Part shown: positions 1 to 9,500 of the stretch, piece after piece
Position numbering within the stretch: position 1 is the first letter of the stretch
Layout of the letters: each line of letters begins with the position of its first letter
Origin: an uncultured Oscillospiraceae bacterium
Lineage (GTDB): Bacteria; Bacillota_A; Clostridia; Oscillospirales; Oscillospiraceae
Length of the DNA: 64,000 nucleotides
NCBI GenBank assembly: GCA_910579155.1
Contig: CAJTTS010000005.1
Coordinates: 1 to 64,000 of the forward strand
Direction of reading: 5' to 3'
Notes under the pieces: model-generated
Databases searched by the model: none
Told to the model about the DNA's origin: nothing
What the model saw: the letters and a program-made list of their open reading frames with translations, nothing else
Translations under genes and position numbers: made by a program

Positions 1-61
1 CCCATCGTATCAACTATAACGTGGCGTTTGATTCCGGATACTTTTTCCCTGCGTCATAACC

Positions 62-315
62 TTTTTTACGCTCCTGCCGATACTCGGGCTGGCAGGATGC
101 GGAAATACTGGCCAGCAGCATACCGATATGCCTGTGGATAGTACCCAGGTAAATCCAGAAAGCAATACGCCAACAATCGAAATGAACCTGCCTGCTCCTG
201 CGCTCCCGGAAGAATTTGTCCTGATAAATGGCGGCACATTTCAAATGGGCAGTTCAGAATCCGAAGCGTGGCGCATTGAGGACGAAGCCGCTCATACTGT
301 GACCTTGAGCGACAT
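62..315 (+). pseudogene. Truncated formylglycine-generating-enzyme-like (SUMF1 family) lipoprotein
   Basis: The reading frame shows a hydrophobic run ending in a lipobox (L-A-G-C, Cys codon at 98-100), a short low-complexity linker, and then the family's opening motif FVLINGGTFQMGS followed by WRIEDE and HTVTLSD. In intact SUMF1/FGE-sulfatase proteins this is only the first 30 or so residues of a domain of about 230. The frame has no ATG, GTG or TTG upstream (a stop lies at 29-31), so the start is lost or frameshifted. After about position 312 the sequence abruptly becomes the 3' end of a different gene on the other strand. A short open stretch at 3-59 ending in TAA could be the tail of another gene but cannot be identified. 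Family call by motif; functional loss is inferred. Confidence 0.5.
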
Positions 316-717
316 GGCGCCGCCGTTGATGGCCAAGGCGCGGTCTTTCCCCGCCTGTTCCAGTCTGGAGAAATCGGTGACCACTGTAGCCTGCTGGCAA
401 CAGAAGGTGAGGTTGATGAGGTCCTTGATGTCGGACAGGCACAGCTTGCTGGCCATAGCCGCAAATTGGTCATCGTCCCTGTCGCAAAAGCTGGATAGGC
501 GCGTGGCCAGATAATCCAGCTCGTCTACATTGGGGCTCTGGGCCACCAGCCGGTTGAGGATGGGGTACCGGCTGTCCAGCCCGTCCACCCGGCAGTCCTG
601 GGCGGTTGGGAAACCGATGTCCATGGCCTCCAGCAGATCAATGACACTATCGTACTGGTTGTCCAGAATCGGGAGGGGGATAGTGGTTTGTCCGTACTCC
701 GGGCGGGCTTGCTGCTA
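313..717 (-). pseudogene. Antirestriction (ArdA)-like protein remnant of a Clostridial mobile element
   Basis: On the minus strand the frame reads PLPILDNQYDSVIDLLEAMD, then NVDELDYLATRLSSF and DIKDLINLTFCCQQATV. This resembles, from memory, proteins annotated as antirestriction/ArdA-like in Clostridial conjugative elements. An in-frame stop at about 715-717 cuts the 5' end, and the likely N-terminus (MIMKAEVSSKPAR) continues in another frame up to about 750, suggesting a frameshift. The 3' end runs into the FGE-like fragment at about 313 and is missing. The known role of ArdA is DNA mimicry that blocks type I restriction; this copy is unlikely to work. The family name is less certain than the fact that the gene is a fragment. 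Confidence 0.45.
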
Positions 718-756
718 ACCTCTGCTTTCATAATCATAAGTAACACTTTCTTTTTG

Positions 757-800
757 CAAAACAAAAGGGCCGGGATCTTTCAACGAAAAATCCCGGCCCT
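757..800 (-). terminator. Hairpin terminator, minus strand
   Basis: Perfect 11-bp stem (766-776 paired with 790-800) with a 13-nt loop. On the minus strand it is followed by TTTTGTTTTG; on the plus strand the flank is not T-rich. It would end transcription coming from the right, where only remnants lie before 1163. Confidence 0.65.
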
Positions 801-899
801 GTGGGGACTATTATTGCGTTTTAGAGCAGCGCCCTTTGGGGCGTTCCTGCTGTGCAGGTTCTCAAATACCGCCAGACGCTCAAAATAGCCTGTTGACAT
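780..899 (-). CDS. Short ORF or C-terminal gene fragment, 39 aa
   Basis: An ATG-initiated frame on the minus strand (starting MSTGYFERLAVF, ending HRAGIFR) whose last codons lie inside the terminator stem. No ribosome binding site is visible, so it may be the tail of a deleted larger gene rather than a true small protein. No family recognised. Confidence 0.2.
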   Translation of the reverse strand: MSTGYFERLAVFENLHSRNAPKGAALKRNNSPHRAGIFR

Positions 900-964
900 C
901 TGTCGTTCGGCTTGAGAAATTTGAGGGGGTAAAGGCCCGGAAACAGTTGATGCCATAGGCGTTC

Positions 965-1140
965 AGCCTACGGTATCGAAACTGTTCGGTTCTATTGGAA
1001 AACCTGAGTCTGGACTCTACCTGTATCAAGGTTCACGAAAGTGCCAACGGAGGGGGCAAACCCCATCCGAGTTTATATCTCAGGGCAGGGAGCCGACTAT
1101 GTGATCCCGCCTCAGAGAAGCATCGGACCCGTCTGCCGTG
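965..1140 (+). pseudogene. IS5-family transposase remnant
   Basis: The stretch at about 995-1060 reads LENLSLDSTCIKVHESANG, matching the DDE transposase signature around the first or second catalytic Asp of IS5-group enzymes (consensus LDSTSIKVH). About 60 bases later, in another frame, ADYVIPPQR matches the later conserved segment of the same family (typically VIPPRRNR). The intervening 80 or so residues are missing and the frame changes, so this is a deleted and frameshifted relic. No terminal inverted repeats were identified. Confidence 0.45.
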
Positions 1141-1162
1141 CTTCTCCCTGCTCTGTTCATGC

Positions 1163-1579
1163 CTACTCTGGCTGGACGTTTTCCGTTACCAGAGAGCGCC
1201 GAACCGACTCCATAAAGTTGAGGTCGTAGAGACGGATCAGGGCGGCGGTCAGGACAAAGAGGCTGGCCCAGACGTTCGCTGCCGCAGACTTTTGTGCGGC
1301 TAAATCATTCCTTTGAGCGGCATCCTGGCAAGTTCGAAGGGCCAGGCTGAAGAAGAACCCCAGTGCACTCACCGTCAACACTGAAGCAATGAGTTTGATA
1401 GGAAAAATATCCGATGCGACGACTTTTTGTGTATTTCCCGCCAGTGTTTCCTCTAATTGCTCCCGCTGAATGAGTACCGACCAAAAAGAGAGAAGCACCG
1501 ACAGGATAATCAGCATCAGGTAAAATAGAGACTGGTTCACCGTCCCAAGCTGTTCTTTTAAAATTTTCTGATCTATCAT
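1163..1579 (-). CDS. Small hypothetical membrane protein
   Basis: 138 residues, beginning MIDQKILKEQLG. Three hydrophobic segments are visible: about residues 18-38, 63-84 and a weaker one around 105-122. The start is chosen because the membrane-protein-like composition begins here; the frame is open upstream to 1780 but reads as basic, proline-rich non-protein-like sequence. No recognised domain. It is the only apparently intact gene in the left 2.2 kb. Function unknown. Confidence 0.45.
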   Translation of the reverse strand: MIDQKILKEQLGTVNQSLFYLMLIILSVLLSFWSVLIQREQLEETLAGNTQKVVASDIFPIKLIASVLTVSALGFFFSLALRTCQDAAQRNDLAAQKSAAANVWASLFVLTAALIRLYDLNFMESVRRSLVTENVQPE

Positions 1580-1696
1580 CCCAGCACCCCACCTTCTTGC
1601 CCATTCTATGCAGGAAAAGTGAAATGGGGAAGGTATGAAATCTTTTGCGATCCTGTTCCAAAAGGCGCATAGTGCCAGAAAGGAGTGAGCCCATAA

Positions 1697-1992
1697 ATGA
1701 CAGAAAGCCGTCCGATTACAGCGCCCTGTTTTGGGTGCTGGACGAATTAATGGAAGCGCGCCTGCCGCAGATGGAACCATACTGCGGTATTGGTCGTCTG
1801 GTCAGCGACAGACCGGAGAAGGGTGCGGCTGTGGCCGCTACAGAGTATCTGCATAGTGCATATCCTGATGCCGCTGGGTTCTCTCCTCGGAACCTGCGAC
1901 GGATGCGAGGCTTCTACCGCGCCTATGAAAACGCACCGGAGGTAATGGCGTCAGCCCTGACCATCGGCTGGACACAGAATGAAGTCATCTAG
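1697..1992 (+). pseudogene. Broken DUF1016 N-terminal (YhcG-like) gene, copy A
   Basis: A good ribosome binding site (AAGGAGTG at about 1680) precedes the ATG at 1697, but that frame stops after 17 codons. The family-like sequence continues in another frame: PYCGIGRLVSDRPEKGAAV, then GFSPRNLRRMRGFYRAY and GWTQNEVI. These match the helical DUF1016_N region of PDDEXK nuclease-associated YhcG proteins, which are typical of prophage and integrative-element cargo. It ends at a TAG (1990-1992) right after GWTQN, where intact proteins would continue. One frameshift plus C-terminal truncation indicates a dead gene. Confidence 0.5.
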
Positions 1993-2007
1993 ATAGGGGC
2001 GTTGGGC

Positions 2008-2268
2008 ATGAGGGAACAGTCGATCCCACAAAATGTGATTTCAATAAGATCATCTCTATCCCGCAACCGAGCGGTCAAAGCGGTCAATGCGGAGCTCATC
2101 CGAATGTATTGGAATGTCGGTGAGTATTTGCCTGCTCTCTGCGCAGATGCGGCGTTTGGTGATAAGGTGATCGGTGAGGTCACATCTTACATTGCGAGCA
2201 GCGGCACTTCATTTGCCGCTCTGTGTAAAGGAGCACTATTTCCGCTGGGGCGGTTTTGTTTGGGTTAA
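2008..2268 (+). pseudogene. Truncated DUF1016 N-terminal (YhcG-like) gene, copy B
   Basis: Starts at ATG 2008, 15 bases after copy A ends, and reads AVNAELIRMYWNVGEYL and AFGDKVIGEV, a clear DUF1016 N-terminal sequence. After about residue 66 the similarity stops and the frame runs into the 3' end of metF. The nuclease domain expected at the C-terminus is absent. Two different N-terminal DUF1016 fragments side by side suggest repeated deletion within a former defence or mobile-element region. Confidence 0.5.
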
Positions 2269-3131
2269 ATGCTCCGGATGGAAGCGATGCTCCCGGCAAT
2301 CTGCTTTGCCACGTCGGGGTTGTTCATGGTGTACAGGTGGATGCCGTCCACGCCGCCAGCGATCAGGTCGGCAATCTGGTCGATGGCGTAGGCAATACCT
2401 GCCTCACGCAGGGCTTCCGGGTGATCACCATACCTGGCCAGGATGCGGGTGAGCTTGCTGGGGATGCTGGCCCCACAAGTGGATACCATGCGCAGGATGG
2501 AGTTTTTGGACAGTACCGGCATGATGCCGGCCTCAATGGGCGTATCAATGCCCGCAATGCGGGCCCGCTCCAGGAAACGGAAAAAGTCGTCGTTGTCAAA
2601 GAAGAGCTGGCTGATTAAGTGCTGGGCCCCGGCGTCCACTTTCTCCTTCAAATGGCGGATGTCACTGACGGGGTCCGGGCTTTCCGGGTGGCTCTCCGGG
2701 TAGCAGGCGGCGGAAATACCAAAGCCTCCCCGCTTCTGGATGTGGGCAACCAGCTCGCTGGCGTACTTGAAGTCGGTTTTCGGGGGATAGTCCGGGTTCA
2801 CGTCTCCCCGCAGGGCCAGGACATTTTCCACTCCCGCCCCTTTCAGTTCAGCCAGCAGACGGTCCGCGTCCTCTTCCCCGGCAGCCACGCAGGTCAGGTG
2901 GGCCATGGCGGGAATGTGGTACTGGTTCTCGATGAGGGAAGCGATCTCCCGGGTGCTCTGGTTGACTTGAGAGCCTCCCGCCCCGAATGTGACGCTGATG
3001 AAGTCAGGGCGGATGTCTTTCAGACCGTCCAAGGTCTTGTAGATGCTGTCCACCGGGGCGGTCTTCTTTGGAGGGAATACCTCGCAGGAGAAAATGGTAC
3101 GGCCTTGGCCGAATAGTTCATACAGTTTCAC
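2265..3131 (-). CDS. metF: 5,10-methylenetetrahydrofolate reductase
   Basis: 288 residues, normal for bacterial MetF (FAD-dependent TIM barrel). It reduces methylene-THF to methyl-THF, feeding methionine synthesis and possibly one-carbon metabolism in anaerobes. The N-terminus carries SCEVFPPK (Glu17, the catalytic acid position), TFGAGG near 48, and LRGD with Asp110, equivalent to the flavin-contacting Asp of E. coli MetF. An AGAGGCG ribosome binding site precedes the ATG. It is monocistronic, with a sigma-A-like promoter about 215 bp upstream, giving an unusually long leader. Its stop codon overlaps the tail of the DUF1016 fragment on the opposite strand. Confidence 0.95.
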   Translation of the reverse strand: MKLYELFGQGRTIFSCEVFPPKKTAPVDSIYKTLDGLKDIRPDFISVTFGAGGSQVNQSTREIASLIENQYHIPAMAHLTCVAAGEEDADRLLAELKGAGVENVLALRGDVNPDYPPKTDFKYASELVAHIQKRGGFGISAACYPESHPESPDPVSDIRHLKEKVDAGAQHLISQLFFDNDDFFRFLERARIAGIDTPIEAGIMPVLSKNSILRMVSTCGASIPSKLTRILARYGDHPEALREAGIAYAIDQIADLIAGGVDGIHLYTMNNPDVAKQIAGSIASIRSI

Positions 3132-3344
3132 AGTAATCGCCTCTTTATGTCAAATATCCAACTCCGGAATGCGCTCCCCAGGGGATGTCCGCCTGTCGCT
3201 GTTCCATCATGGTTTTTGAAGGCAGAAAAGGCCGGGGTTGCACCTCGGATAACAGTCTGCAAACCTCTTTTCCATGCAAACCTACGGGCCGTTGACAGTC
3301 CAGGAAATGAATGCTACACCAAATCCCTCTGTCACGGTAGGGTT
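3132..3344 (-). other. Long untranslated leader of metF
   Basis: About 213 nt lie between the predicted transcription start (near 3344) and the metF ATG. Several short hairpins can be drawn, for example CCCCTGGGG near 3180. I looked for and did not find the conserved cores of the SAM-I, THF or cobalamin riboswitches. No protein-coding signal is seen. The length suggests post-initiation regulation, but this is an inference. Confidence 0.35.
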
Positions 3345-3350
3345 TTCTTA

Positions 3351-3379
3351 ATTATATAATGGCCTGAACAGTTTTGCAA
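3351..3379 (-). promoter_or_regulatory. Promoter of metF
   Basis: On the minus strand TTGCAA (3374-3379), 17 bp, then TATAAT (3351-3356): a near-consensus sigma-A promoter. Confidence 0.75.
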
Positions 3380-3426
3380 GGGTGAAAACACGGTCTCTCC
3401 GCTGGAGAAAATTGTTGTTCCGGCAG

Positions 3427-3455
3427 TGGACAATTCGCGGTTCCAGTGGTAAAAT
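3427..3455 (+). promoter_or_regulatory. Promoter of the giant SLH protein gene
   Basis: TGGACA (3427-3432), 17 bp, TAAAAT (3450-3455). This gives a leader of about 60 nt to the ATG at 3522. Confidence 0.65.
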
Positions 3456-3521
3456 AAAAATTGCTATATTGGGGGTTTGCGCACTGGGCGCGGCATCCTC
3501 ATGAGTTTGGGAGGTTACAGC

Positions 3522-6500
3522 ATGAAACGCAGAGTACTAAGTCTCATAATCGCCCTGGCCCTGTGCCTGAACCTATGCCCCATGTGGGCATTTGCGGCTG
3601 ATGATGGGACAGGCGGTGGTCTGTGCCCACATCATCCGGCGCACACGGATGAGTGCGGGTATAGAGAGCCAACATTGGAACAGGCATGCACCCACATTCA
3701 CGATGATGGCTGCTATATAACAGAAATGGATTGTATTCACCAGCATACAGCCGAGTGCTATTTGAATCCGGACTATGATCCCGAGACGGATGAACCGGAT
3801 GCGTGTGCGCATGTTTGTACAGAGGACGGCGGCTGCGTCGCCCGGACGCTGTCCTGCCTGCACGAGCACGACGATACCTGCGGCTATGCCCCGGCAGACC
3901 CCGGCGCAGCGTGTACGTTTGTCTGCCGGGTCTGCCCCATTGACGACTTGATTGGCAAGCTGCCCGCCGGTGCCTCGGCATACAACAGCGAGCAGGTCCA
4001 GGCCCAGCTCATTGAAATCTACGCCTTGTATGACCGGCTGAGCTATGACGAGCAGCAGCAGGTGGATCTGTCGCGCTGCGCCGCCCTGCAGGAGCAGATC
4101 GACGCGATGGGAATTGCAGCAGTGAGCGACGTTTTCCCTGATATCCCCGACTCGGTTCAAAGAAACACGCTGACGAAGGATACGGTCCGTTCCTCCCCGT
4201 TTGAAGTAGCAAGGCCCATGCGGTACGACACAGATGGGTATACCTTGTCCTGCCCGAACGCAAGCGCCATGCAGGTCACCGGGGCGGGCCAACTGTATCT
4301 CACGGGCACAGTCACCTCTGGTAAAGGCGCCGGCGTGGAGGTCCAGTCCGGCGGCTTTCTGAGCGTCAGGGGAGAGGCCACGGCAATCACCGGTAAAACC
4401 TATGCCCTGGACATTGCCTCCGGCGCGACAGTGCAGTTGGCCGCCGGTACATATACCGGCGGCAGCGCCGCAATTCGGATGGCGGGCGGCGATTTTGCCG
4501 ATCTGCTGGCGCCGGGTTATGCCTTCTTTGACGGAAGCGGGAATCCGATTCTGTCGGCGGATGCGGCGGCGGCCAAAACGCTGGTGGTCAAGCAGTGTAC
4601 CGACCATGCCAACAAAACCTATGTGACCAACACCGGCGCCATCACCCATACCTGGACCTGTCAGGTCTGTAAGGCGGAGGGAACGGAACCTTGTACGTTC
4701 ACCTTTGATGAGAATGGGAAGGGGACCTGTGCCCTCTGCGGCAACGAAGTCACCGTTATGGTGAACCGGGATAGCTTGAAGGAGCTGGCCTATGACACCA
4801 GCAACAGCGGCAACGTCCAGCCAGCGAACGGCACTGTTACCGTCACGGCTAAGAACGGCACGCCGCTGACACAAGGCGCCGATTATACGGTCGGGTATTC
4901 CGTCCACGCTGATGTGGGGAACACCAGCGTTACGGTCACGGTTACCGTGGTGATGGGTGACAATAAGGGGACCTTCACCAAGGGCTATACCTTTACCAAG
5001 GATGAACTGACAAGGCCTGTGCTTGAATGGGATACAGTGGCCAAGCCGGTTCCCGTGACCCTGCCCTATGACGGCGACCCGGTGGAGGCAAGCGAACTCC
5101 CGCCTGTAACCATCAATATCAAGTCCGATGTGGACCTGCACCAGTATCTTCAGTATTCCTACAAGGCGCAGGGAGACAGCGCCTACACGGACGGCCTGCC
5201 CACCAACGCCGGTACATACGATGTTGTGGTCAGCCTCCCCGAAAAGCCGGTGGACGTGCCGGACTATGAGGCGGCCTCCAGCGAACCGATCACGCTGATT
5301 ATCAACAAAATCAGTCCAATCCTCACGCCCCCCGCCGCGATAGAGCTTACGTTCGACCGCACCGAGCTGACGCTGGTGACTGCGGGCGCCCTGCACAGCG
5401 CGGCGGCGCGGGACGGCGTGGTAATCAAATTTGCCATAGGTCAAAACGGCGCCTACTCCACGGCGATTCCAACTGGTATTAACGCGGGCGAGTATGACGT
5501 TTGGTATCAGACGGAGGAGACTGAAAACTTTCTTGCAGTCGGCCCGCTCAAGATTTCCGGGGTGGAAATCCAGCGCAAGCCGGTCACGCCCATTGTCACC
5601 CTGTCCGAATATACATACCTGTATACCGGCGGGTACCATCAGCCCGATGTCGAGGTCAGGGACGAGGATAATGTGACCGTCCTGCTGGATTCCGAGTACG
5701 CGGTGGAATATGTCAACAACCGGAACGTGAGCACGGACGGAAATCCGGCTAAGGTGGTGGTTACCGACAAGTCCGGCGGCAACTATGCTATTACAAAGGT
5801 TGAGGTCCAGTTCAAAATCACCCTCCGGGAGCAGGAGACGCTGTCCATCACCAATAAGCCCGACACCGTCGCCTACGGGGATGAGTTTACCCTCAGCACC
5901 TTGGGCGGCTCGGGCAACGGCAATGTCACATGGGAGGTCGTTGCCGATACTGGGAACGATGGTTCGGCGACCATCAATGCCACCAGCGGCCGGGTCAAGA
6001 TCACGGGCGCTGGAACGATTACGGTCAAGGCTACGAAGTCCGGCGTGGATCCCGGGACGAATATACGGAACTATGACGACGCCACGGCCATCTGGACGTT
6101 TACCGCAGACAAGAAGCCTGTTGTCGCCACGGTGACGGCGGAGGATAAAAACTACAACGGCGATAACATCGCCATCATCCACGCCGTAGTGGAGGAGGGC
6201 GTCCTGCCCGGGGATGAAATTACCATCACGGGCCTGACCGGCGAGTTCAACGACGCAAACGCCGGTGTGGATAAGCCTGTGAAGGTGACCGTGGACCCGA
6301 GCAAGGTGACAATCCAGGGCGCCAATTCCCAGCATTACGACGTTTCCTACTCCAGTCTCACCGTCACGGCCACGATCCGCAAGGCTGTTGCAAAGATCAC
6401 AACCCCGCCGGAGGCCGCGGAACTGACCTACGACGGGAATGCGCAGAAGCTGATTGACGCCCGCAATCTGCTCGTTGACCCCAGCGGCATACAGGTGGAG

Positions 6501-9500
6501 TATGCCATGAGCAAAGATGGCCCCTATTCCACCGATATCCCGGAGCGCACCAACGCGGGCACTTATACCGTCTGGTACCGCGTCCAGGAGACTCCCAATT
6601 ACACCGGTCTGGAGCCGGAAAGCATAGACGTGGAGATCAAGAAAAAGCCGGTGACGCCCGCAATCACGCTGAGCGGCGACGGCTTGGATACTGACAATAC
6701 CGTGTCTCCCCCCATGCAGTACTACATCTACGACGGCACCGCAAAAGAACCGGCTGTTACCCTGGAGGATGAGAATGGGAACCCGATCCCGGCTGACGAG
6801 TATACGGTGGCGTACAGCAACAATACCAACGTGGGCACCGCCACGGTCACCGTCAAAGCCAAAGACGAGGGAAACTATTCGTTCAGCATTCAAACGAAAG
6901 ACTTCAGGATCGACAAGGAGAAGGCCAAGGTTGTCACCGCCCCGAAAATGGCGGGCGACCCGCTTACCTATAATACCAGGGCACAGCAGCTTGTGACGGA
7001 GGGCACGGGGGACGGCGGCACCATGGTTTACGCTTTGGAGGCTGCGGATGGGACGAAAACCTTTTCGGAAACCATTCCCTCCGCTACCAATGCCGCCGAC
7101 TACACGGTATATTATAAGGTAAAGGGCGACGACAACCACAGCGATTCCGATGAGGGCCAGGTGATCGTCACCATCGCCCCCAAGACGGTGAAGGACCCCA
7201 CCATTGATCTGTTTGATGAGAAGGGGGACCCCCTTGTCAACTACACCTATGACGGCAACCCTAAAAAGCCCACGGTCGTAGTCAAGGACGGCAGCACGGT
7301 GATCGGCACGACGGATGCCGCAGGGGTAAACGACGAGTACAATGTGGTGTACACCGACAACGTGGACGCCGGTAAGGCCACGGTCAGCATCACCGATAAG
7401 CTGGGCGGTAACTACACCATCACCGGCTCGAAGGAATTTGTGATCGTCAAGGCGGATATCGTATTCAACCCGGCTCCGGAGGCGGCTGTTATCACCTATG
7501 ACGGCCAGCCCCACGAGCTGCTGAATCCGGGCGCCACCAGCGGCGGCGAGGTGCTGTATGCGCTGGACAGCCCGACCACCACCTACACCGCCGCTATCCC
7601 GCAGGCCACCGAGGCGGGGGATTATGTGGTCTACTATAAGGTCACCGGCGACAAGAACCACAACGACCTTGCGGTGAAGTCTGTGCCCGTGACCATCCAG
7701 CGCAAGCCGCTGACCACGATCACCATCGAGCTGGCCCCGGACAGATTTGTGTACGACGGTCAAGTGAAGCTGCCGGAGGTCACGGTCAAGGACGGGAAGA
7801 CGGTGCTGCCCGAGGAGGAGTACACGTGGAAGTGTACCCAGAGTGGCACGGAAGTAGCCGCCCCGGCAAACCAGGGCATTTACACCATTGAAATCACTGA
7901 CGCCTCTGGCGGCAACTACGATTTGCAAGGGGTTACCGCAAATACCAAGACCTTCACCATCGGCAAGGCCACGCAGGCGGAGCTGGTCATCGACCATAGT
8001 AATGCTGTTACGACCAATTATGGCGATAGGTTCGCCCTGTCCGCCGGCGGCGGTTCCAGCACCAGCGGCGTGGAGTGGAGCGTGACGAGTGCCGCCGCCA
8101 CCGTGGATGCGGACACTGGCGTTGTAGAGATCACCGGCGTGGGCGAGGTCACCATCACGGCCACCAAACCCGGCGACGATAACTACCTGCCGGTTTCCGC
8201 CCAGTGGACCTTTACCGCCGCGCCCAAGCCCGTGACGGCTTCCATTACCGTTGCGGATAGAGCCTATGACGGCACCACAGACGCCGCCGTGGCCTCTGCC
8301 GTCATCGACAGCGGCGACCTGGTGAACAGCGGCGACGATGTGAGGATTGACAAGACCAGCATCACCGCCGAGTTTGACACAGCTTCGGTGGGCACAGATA
8401 AAACTGTCATGCTGGATACCAGCAAGGTCAAGGTTGGCGGCACGGACGCGGAAAAGTACGCGATCAGCTATCCTCTCACGGTGACTGCGGAGATCGAGCG
8501 GGCGAATACAACGATCACCACCCAGCCTGCTGAAATTGACCTGCTGACCTACAACGGCCAGCCCCAGGCGCTGGTCACGGCGGGCAAGAGCAATGTGGGC
8601 TTTATCGTGTATTCCCTGAATGGGACTGACTTCTCCCCGGAGATTCCCACCGGGACCGACGCCAAAATCTATGAAGTTTATTATAAGGTAGCCGGGACCG
8701 CCGATTACACCGAGGCGCCTGTGAATGCCGTCCCGATTACGGTGACAATTGCCCCCAAGACCATCAGCCCCGTGATCGATCCGGCGGAATCCTCCTATCT
8801 GTACGACGGCGCCAAGCATGAACCGAAAATCACGGTCAAGGATGGCAAGACTGTCATTGACGAGGACCAGTACACGATCACATGGGCGAATGACGACACA
8901 ACAATCACCAATGATATCCTGACGGCGGCTGGTTCGTATACGGCGACCATCACAAACGTATCCGGCGGAAATTATTTGTTTACCGCAAAAGCCACGGTGG
9001 AGATTGTCCCGGCGTCCCAGGCCGCGCTGAACATCACCGGCCAGCCTGAGCATGTCTACTACGGCGACAAGATCACCACGCTGAGCACCAGCGGCGGCTC
9101 CGGAAACGGGACCCTGACCTGGAGCATTACGTCAAGTGTGACCAACTCCACCATCAATTCGACCACGGGTGAACTCATCGTCAAAGACACCGGCTCTATC
9201 ACGGTCAAGGCGGAACGGGCCGTCCCCAACTATGGAACCGTCAGCGATACCTGGACCTTTACCGTAGAGCCGAAGCCGGTTATGGCGGAAGTGACGGTTA
9301 TCGGGAAGGTCTACGACGGCAGCAACAGCGTTGCAGATGGTGATATCAAGGCGGAGGTCAAGGAAAGTGACCTGGTGAACACTGGCGACAGCGTCACGAT
9401 CAGCGGACTGACGGGCACTTATGACAACGCCAACGTCGGTACAAACAAGACGGTTACGCTGAATGACGCCAATATCGAGATAACGACTGATCCAGACAAG

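Noticed and set aside
3132..3344. SAM, THF or cobalamin riboswitch before metF
   Set aside because: None of the conserved core sequences could be located by eye.
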